From an uncultured Bacteroidales bacterium (GTDB lineage: Bacteria > Bacteroidota > Bacteroidia > Bacteroidales > JAUNSR01): 11,900 nt of DNA. Positions 7,453 through 11,900 of the stretch are shown here, piece by piece; position 1 is the first letter of the stretch, and each line of letters begins with the position of its first letter. Location of the stretch: positions 1 through 11,900 of the forward strand of contig CAMTOW010000025.1 of NCBI GenBank assembly GCA_947074245.1. Reading direction: 5' to 3'. The position numbers and the translations under genes are program-made. Below the pieces are notes generated by a model. That model did no database searches, had not been told where the DNA came from, and was given only the letters and a program-made list of their open reading frames with translations.

Positions 7453-7532
7453 AACAATCCCTACGTCGGTATTAACCGCATCAGGTTCGCGGGGTATGAT
7501 CTCAGCCTTTGACAGAAAGGCACCCCCTTGTT
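7453..7532 (-). ncRNA. TPP riboswitch (THI element) aptamer upstream of thiD
   Basis: The minus strand reads GGGGGTGCC, then GGCTGAGATCATACCCC, then GAACCTGATGCGGTTAATACC, then GACGTAGGGA. These are the conserved THI-box elements in the correct order: CUGAGA at 7500-7505 and the second half within 7458-7488. P1 can form between AACAA (7528-7532) and UUGUU (7453-7457). The aptamer binds thiamin pyrophosphate and should shut the operon off when TPP is plentiful. It lies about 70 bases before the thiD ATG. Confidence 0.97.
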
Positions 7533-7544
7533 TCAGATTTTTGA

Positions 7545-7576
7545 CAAAAGAACAAAAGATTCCATATATTATCAAG
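7545..7576 (-). promoter_or_regulatory. Putative Bacteroidetes-type promoter of the thiamin operon
   Basis: On the minus strand, TTCTTTTG (7552-7545) matches the Bacteroidetes -7 consensus TAnnTTTG at all but one position. A CTTG (7576-7573) lies 20 bases upstream, as expected for the -33 TTTG element. Transcription would start around 7537-7539, a few bases before the 5' strand of riboswitch P1. That positional fit is the main support. Confidence 0.5.
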
Positions 7577-7683
7577 AATTTATAAAAAGATATTTAACCC
7601 ATACCCTCCACAGATCGCTCCCGCCCATTTTCAAAGAAGAAGAACCATTTATGCGACAGTCCGTTATATAAAAAAACAAAAGT

Positions 7684-8724
7684 ATGACGAATTACGATTT
7701 TGCATGTACCGGACTGGCGCTGACCTCCGGTGACGGGAGTTTCATCCAAGGGCGCACCATCGAATGGGGAGCCTCATCGCTTTCGAGTCTTTATGTCGTA
7801 TGTCCGCGCAACCATTCCTTTCGTTCCTACACGCCTTCCGGACAGAACGGTCTTTCTTACCCATCCCGCTACGGATGGGTCGGATTGTCGATCGTCGAAG
7901 ATCTGTTCATAGCCGAAGGCTTGAATGAAAAAGGGCTTTCCGCCGGATTTTTCTATTTTCACGGATGTGGCGCCTATCATCCCTATGATCCGCAACAAAA
8001 CGAAAAAACTTTATCCGATATGCAATTCGTATCCTGGATGCTATCTCTTTTCGCCACGGTCGATGAAGTAAAAGAAGCGGTGAAGGAGATTCGTCTGGCG
8101 GGCATATTCCCTCCCGAAGAGGGTAACTCCACGTTCCATTATCGGTTGGCAGACGCATCGGGCAAACAGATGGTCATCGAGATCATCAACAACGGAGAGA
8201 TCCATTTTTACGACAACATCGCAGGCGTAATTACCAATTCGCCGGGTTATGAATGGCATATCGCCAATCTCAACAATTATATGAATCTGCGCCCGGGGAG
8301 TGTGGCAAACCATAAATTAGGCAATGTGGCGCTTTTTCCTTACGGATCCGGTTCCGCGATGATGGGATTGCCCGGCGATATAACCCCGACATCCCGTTTC
8401 GTCCGAATCGCGTTTTATCAGGCGACAGCTCCCGTACAGGCGCACGCTTTCGATACGATTACGCAATGCTTCCATATCCTCAACAATTTCGATATCCCCA
8501 TCGGAATCGTGCATGAGACGGATTATAAGAACGAGTTACCGAGCGCTACCCAATGGACGTCGGTCATCGATCTGACTTCCCGTTCGGTTTATTACCGGAC
8601 CGCTTATAATTGCAACATCCGTAAAATCGATCTGAGCAAAATCGATTTCTTCGCAATCCGTTATCAATCGCATCCGCTTGATCCGGAATTGAAGCAGCCG
8701 ATCGAAGAGATCTCAATCGGATGA
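7684..8724 (+). CDS. Choloylglycine hydrolase / penicillin V acylase family amidase (Ntn hydrolase)
   Basis: A 346-residue member of the linear-amide C-N hydrolase family, which includes bile salt hydrolases and penicillin V acylases. The expected nucleophile is Cys8 in CTGLALTSGDG, which must become the N-terminus by removal of seven residues. Other active-site equivalents are Arg24 (GRTIEWG), Asn81 (NEKG), Asn185 (GVITNSPGYEWH) and Arg238 (GLPGDITPTSRF). The last two segments closely resemble penicillin V acylase. The residue three after Arg24 is Glu27, where classic bile salt hydrolases have Asp. No signal peptide precedes Cys8, and no in-frame ATG, GTG or TTG was found in the roughly 90 upstream bases I checked, so the protein is probably cytoplasmic. 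Many Bacteroides bile salt hydrolases, in contrast, carry a signal peptide. The substrate could be a conjugated bile acid, a penicillin-V-like amide or an N-acyl amino acid or lactone; the sequence does not decide. It is divergent from the thiamin operon, and no clear promoter box is visible in front of it. Confidence 0.88.
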   Translation: MTNYDFACTGLALTSGDGSFIQGRTIEWGASSLSSLYVVCPRNHSFRSYTPSGQNGLSYPSRYGWVGLSIVEDLFIAEGLNEKGLSAGFFYFHGCGAYHPYDPQQNEKTLSDMQFVSWMLSLFATVDEVKEAVKEIRLAGIFPPEEGNSTFHYRLADASGKQMVIEIINNGEIHFYDNIAGVITNSPGYEWHIANLNNYMNLRPGSVANHKLGNVALFPYGSGSAMMGLPGDITPTSRFVRIAFYQATAPVQAHAFDTITQCFHILNNFDIPIGIVHETDYKNELPSATQWTSVIDLTSRSVYYRTAYNCNIRKIDLSKIDFFAIRYQSHPLDPELKQPIEEISIG

Positions 8725-8791
8725 AGTAAAAAAATAACCGTTTCGGATTTGATTACCGAATGTCATCGTTCCATCGAAAAAGCTTTTTGAA

Positions 8792-8799
8792 TATATTTG
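8792..8799 (+). promoter_or_regulatory. Putative -7 promoter box of the sulfatase gene (TATATTTG)
   Basis: TATATTTG matches the Bacteroidetes -7 consensus TAnnTTTG exactly. I see no good -33 TTTG at the expected distance. Transcription would start near 8806, about 40 bases before the sulfatase ATG at 8845. The rest of the gap 8725-8844 holds only a weak TTCGG/CCGAA hairpin (8742-8760) without a U-run. Confidence 0.5.
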
Positions 8800-8844
8800 A
8801 CTATTCATCCATTTATTTCACAGAATCTTTTACGATACCGACCA

Positions 8845-10386
8845 ATGAATCAAATCAATTATCTGCCGTTATTTCTTTTACCCTCTTTGTCCTGTCATGC
8901 TTCCGATAATAAGACCGCACCATCGCCGAATATCATTCTATTCCTGGTCGATGATATGGGATGGCAAGACACCTCTCTCCCCTTTTGGAGCGACACGACA
9001 CATCTGAATCGGCTTTACGATACGCCCAATATGGAACGCCTTGCCAAACAAGGCGTGTTGTTTACACAGGCCTATGCGTGCAGTGTGAGTTCTCCGACGC
9101 GATGCAGTCTTCTGACGGGAATGAACGCCGCCCGGCATCGGGTTACGAACTGGACTCTCGAAAAAAACAAAAGCACAGACGATCAACACACCGTTTTGGA
9201 GTTTCCGAAATGGAATGTCAACGGAATCAGCCGGACTGGAGGAATCGCATATACAACGCAAGCCGATCCATTTCCCGCTCTCCTCAAGGAGAACGGTTAT
9301 CACACCATTCATTGTGGTAAAGCGCATTTCGGAGCCATCGATACTCCCGGAGAAGATCCGCTTCATTTCGGATTCGACGTCAATATCGCCGGACATGCGG
9401 CCGGAGGGTTGGCCAGCTATTACGGTGAAGACAACTACGGAATAAAGAAAAACGGAGAGAATCAATCCCTTTTCGCGATTCCCGGACTTGACCGATATCA
9501 CGGCACACCCACGTTCGCAACCGAAGCACTTACCCAAGAAGCGATCTCTGCGCTGAACGATGCTCAGTCACTCAATCAACCCTTTTTCCTGTATATGTCT
9601 CATTACGCGGTTCATATCCCCATCCAGCCGGATCCTCGTTTTTATGACAAGTATCTCCAAAAAGGAATGGTACCGACCGAAGCCGCTTATGCGTCGCTCG
9701 TAGAGGGAATGGATAAAAGTCTGGGCGATCTGATGGACTGGTTGGAGAGCAATAAACAGAGTGAAAATACCGTCATCCTCTTTATGTCGGACAACGGCGG
9801 ATTAAGCGCCGTCGCACGAGGTGGCGAAGCCCATACGCACAACTATCCGTTAAACAGCGGGAAAGGATCCGCTTATGAGGGTGGAATCCGAGAACCGATG
9901 ATCGTCTCCTGGCCCGGCACAACACCACAAAACAGCCGATGCAACACCCCGGTGATCAGTGAGGATTTCTATCCGTCCATTCTTGAGATAGCCGGAATCG
10001 ACAACTACAAGACCATACAGCAAATCGACGGAAAAAGTTTTGTACCGCTCCTGTCTCAACCGCAAAGGAACTCTGATTCGCGCCCTCTCTTCTGGAATTT
10101 CCCCAACAACTGGGGACCTTCCGGACCCGGGATCGGAGCTACCTGCAGCGTCCGCGAAGGCGACTGGAAACTGATCTACTTCTATGAAACGGGAGTGATG
10201 GAGTTGTACAACCTCAAGACCGATATCGGGGAGAAAAACAATCTCGTCGAAGCGAATCCCAAACGAGTTAAAAAGATGGCTCGAACCTTGGGCAAATCCA
10301 TGCGCGGCATGGACGCTCAGCGCCCCTCTTTCAAAGCGACAGGATCTCCCTGCCCATGGCCTGATGAGTATTTACAAAACAACTAA
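8845..10386 (+). CDS. Exported Ser-type sulfatase (sulfatase family S1, alkaline-phosphatase superfamily)
   Basis: Hydrolyses an unidentified sulfate ester; host mucin, glycosaminoglycan or plant/algal glycan sulfates are typical for the family in gut Bacteroidales. It has 513 residues. The N-terminus carries a short hydrophobic export signal (about residues 5-16) followed by SCHASDN. Cleavage after Ala19 or lipidation at Cys17 are both possible, but the lipobox is weak. The metal ligands are the Asp pair of LVDDMGW (36-37) and SDNGG (315-319). The formylglycine motif is SSPTR, with Ser82 as the residue to be oxidised. GKAHFG (158-163) and SGKGSAYEGGIREP (338-351) are further family motifs. 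Ser-type sulfatases need an anaerobic radical SAM maturase (anSME); none is encoded in the window. The ATG at 8845 is preferred over a TTG at 8797, which falls inside the promoter box. The gene ends at a strong terminator. Confidence 0.93.
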   Translation: MNQINYLPLFLLPSLSCHASDNKTAPSPNIILFLVDDMGWQDTSLPFWSDTTHLNRLYDTPNMERLAKQGVLFTQAYACSVSSPTRCSLLTGMNAARHRVTNWTLEKNKSTDDQHTVLEFPKWNVNGISRTGGIAYTTQADPFPALLKENGYHTIHCGKAHFGAIDTPGEDPLHFGFDVNIAGHAAGGLASYYGEDNYGIKKNGENQSLFAIPGLDRYHGTPTFATEALTQEAISALNDAQSLNQPFFLYMSHYAVHIPIQPDPRFYDKYLQKGMVPTEAAYASLVEGMDKSLGDLMDWLESNKQSENTVILFMSDNGGLSAVARGGEAHTHNYPLNSGKGSAYEGGIREPMIVSWPGTTPQNSRCNTPVISEDFYPSILEIAGIDNYKTIQQIDGKSFVPLLSQPQRNSDSRPLFWNFPNNWGPSGPGIGATCSVREGDWKLIYFYETGVMELYNLKTDIGEKNNLVEANPKRVKKMARTLGKSMRGMDAQRPSFKATGSPCPWPDEYLQNN

Positions 10387-10399
10387 TCCCATTATCAAT

Positions 10400-10439
10400 A
10401 AAAAAGCTGATTATCTCGATACGATAATCAGCTTTTTTT
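10400..10439. terminator. Bidirectional intrinsic terminator between sulfatase and catalase genes
   Basis: A perfect 10-bp stem GCTGATTATC / GATAATCAGC (10406-10415 with 10423-10432) has a 7-base loop. It is flanked by a run of six A on the left and seven T on the right. A U-run therefore follows the hairpin in both directions, serving the convergent sulfatase and catalase genes. Confidence 0.93.
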
Positions 10440-10452
10440 ATTGACAGGTTTT

Positions 10453-11900
10453 TCAGTTCAACAGCAAACGTACTCTTCTTGATAATTCAGGATCCGCTTT
10501 TTCGAAAATAGCGAGTTGACGCTCGATGATTTCCTGCCGACGGTCGGTCTTTATCTGGTTCATGGTAAAAGCGATCACTTCGACCAATCGCTGTTTTTGC
10601 CCCTCATCCATCACATCGCGGAATAATACACCCGGTTGAGTGAAGTAATCATCATGACGCATTCCGGCGTTTCGATCGTAATAGTCGATGATATTATCGG
10701 CAATCATTTGTGGAGGAATCCGGTATTTCTTTTCCTGTACGATATCGTCGAAACTGTTTGGTCGATAATTCGGCGAAGCTCCTCCGTTCTCTCCGAAATT
10801 CATCGAGCCGTCGCGCTGATAGTTGTGTACGGGACAGATCGGACGGTTTACCGGCAGCATCTCATAATTCACGCCCAACCGATAACGATGTGCATCCTGA
10901 TAGGCGAACAGACGCCCTTGCAACATCTTATCCGGCGAATAAGAGATTCCGTCGACGAAATTGCTCGGATCGAAAGCGGCCTGTTCCACACTGGCGTAGT
11001 AATTATCCGGAATTTTATTCAAGGTCAGCACCCCTACTTCGATCAGCGGAAAATCCTTATGCGGCCACACTTTGGTCACGTCAAACGGATTAAACGACAA
11101 ATCGGTGGCTTGCTGTTGCGTCATCACTTGAATCTTAAGCGTCCAACTCGGAAAATCCCCTTTCTCAATGGATTCCACCAAATCCCGCTGACACCAGTTC
11201 GCGTCTTTTCCGGCCATTTCCATCGCGTCTGAGTTGGTAAAACTCTTAATACCCTGATTGGTTATGAAATGGAATTTCACCCAAACCAAATTATTATCCT
11301 TATTGATCATCGAGAACGTATGGCTGCCATAACCGTTCATATTCCGATAGGTATACGGTATTCCGCGATCACTCATCAGGATCATTACCTGATGAAGGCT
11401 TTCGGGATTAAGACTCCAGAAATCCCATGCCATCGTCATATCGGGGCAATTCGTTTTCGGGTCGCGTTTCTGCGTATGGATAAAATCAGGAAATTTCTTG
11501 GCATCCTTGATAAAGAACACCGGAGTATTATTCCCTACCAAATCCCAGTTTCCCTCTTCCGTATAGAATTTCACGGCAAATCCGCGAGGGTCTCTTACCG
11601 TATCGGCACTTCCCCGCTCGCCTCCCACCGTACTGAATCGAACGAATACCGGTGTTTCTTTTCCGATTTTATCGAATAGCGATGCTCGTGTATATGCCGT
11701 GATATCTTGAGTTACTTTAAACACACCGAATGCTCCGCTCCCTTTGGCATGTACGACTCTTTCGGGAATTCTCTCTCTGTTAAAGTGTCCCAGCTTTTCA
11801 ATCAGGAATCCGTCTTGAAGCAGCACAGGCCCTTCCTGACCGACAGTTTGCGAATCTTCATACGAATATAGCGGCGCGCCGCCGGCCGTGGTCAAAGTCT
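10453..11900 (-). CDS. katA: Haem catalase KatA-type (N-terminus outside window)
   Basis: A monofunctional haem catalase that dismutates hydrogen peroxide, protecting an anaerobe against oxygen exposure. About 481 codons are visible; the frame is still open at the window edge, where the codons read T-L-T-T-A-G-G, so only a few N-terminal residues should be missing. The TTG that could be mistaken for a start at 11895 is probably an internal leucine. Counting from that TTG, the catalytic His49 lies in RVVHAKGSGAFG, the distal Asn122 in VGNNTPVFF, and the haem-ligand Tyr332 in RLFAYQDAHRYRLG. GERGSADTVRDPRGFAVKFY (92-111) is also diagnostic. The length, and the absence of the long C-terminal flavodoxin-like domain, place it with small-subunit catalases, probably clade 3. 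The promoter is outside the window, so any OxyR control cannot be judged. Confidence 0.96.
   Translation of the reverse strand, partial: TLTTAGGAPLYSYEDSQTVGQEGPVLLQDGFLIEKLGHFNRERIPERVVHAKGSGAFGVFKVTQDITAYTRASLFDKIGKETPVFVRFSTVGGERGSADTVRDPRGFAVKFYTEEGNWDLVGNNTPVFFIKDAKKFPDFIHTQKRDPKTNCPDMTMAWDFWSLNPESLHQVMILMSDRGIPYTYRNMNGYGSHTFSMINKDNNLVWVKFHFITNQGIKSFTNSDAMEMAGKDANWCQRDLVESIEKGDFPSWTLKIQVMTQQQATDLSFNPFDVTKVWPHKDFPLIEVGVLTLNKIPDNYYASVEQAAFDPSNFVDGISYSPDKMLQGRLFAYQDAHRYRLGVNYEMLPVNRPICPVHNYQRDGSMNFGENGGASPNYRPNSFDDIVQEKKYRIPPQMIADNIIDYYDRNAGMRHDDYFTQPGVLFRDVMDEGQKQRLVEVIAFTMNQIKTDRRQEIIERQLAIFEKADPELSRRVRLLLN

Noticed and set aside
7384..7575. N-terminal extension of ThiD by 64 residues
   Set aside because: It would translate straight through the conserved TPP aptamer, and ThiD homologues begin close to the ATG at 7383.
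8742..8760. TTCGG/CCGAA hairpin as a terminator for the amidase gene
   Set aside because: The stem is only 5 bp with a 9-base loop and no U-run follows.
8777..8788. Palindrome AAAAAGCTTTTT as a terminator after the amidase gene
   Set aside because: It has no room for a loop and only two G-C pairs, so it cannot form a stable hairpin; it is also just upstream of the putative -7 box.
10636..11232. Long open frame opposite the catalase gene
   Set aside because: It is antisense to well-conserved catalase sequence, with no initiation context and no recognisable domain.

Overview
The window looks like a chromosomal segment of a gut-type anaerobe of the order Bacteroidales. The evidence is moderate GC content, mostly absent Shine-Dalgarno sequences, promoter boxes resembling the Bacteroidetes TAnnTTTG / TTG type, an oxygen-sensitive ThiH-type thiamin pathway, a Ser-type sulfatase and a clade-3-like catalase. 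A Parabacteroides/Tannerella-like genus is a guess from gene content and is not demonstrated.

Layout. (1) 1-750, plus strand: the 3' part of a YihY/BrkB-family membrane protein. (2) 780-804: a bidirectional terminator between convergent genes. (3) 788-7383, minus strand: a thiamin biosynthesis operon transcribed thiD - thiS - tenI-like - thiE - thiG - thiC - thiH - thiF, with short gaps or overlaps throughout. (4) 7384-7576, minus strand: its leader, with a Bacteroidetes-type promoter, a clear TPP riboswitch (THI box) and a downstream platform in which two mutually exclusive structures can be drawn. (5) 7684-8724, plus strand: a choloylglycine hydrolase/penicillin V acylase-family amidase without a signal peptide. 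(6) 8845-10386, plus strand: an exported Ser-type sulfatase with its own promoter box. (7) 10400-10439: a second bidirectional terminator. (8) 10453-11900, minus strand: a catalase whose N-terminus lies beyond the window.

How the genes work together. ThiC makes HMP-P and ThiD phosphorylates it to HMP-PP. ThiF and ThiS carry the sulfur, ThiH makes dehydroglycine from tyrosine, and ThiG joins these with DXP to form the thiazole. The TenI-like protein may help aromatise the thiazole, and ThiE couples the two halves into thiamin phosphate. No thiamin-phosphate kinase (ThiL), cysteine desulfurase or DXP synthase is in the window, so those must be encoded elsewhere. The amidase, sulfatase and catalase have no evident functional link to the thiamin genes.

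I see no tRNA, rRNA, CRISPR array, insertion sequence or phage gene, and no wholly novel system. The most informative non-coding structure is the riboswitch expression platform. Other points worth checking are a ThiS C-terminus that doubles as a ribosome-binding site, a ThiF without zinc-knuckle cysteines, a degenerate second ThiE-like protein, and an amidase with an unusual pro-segment.
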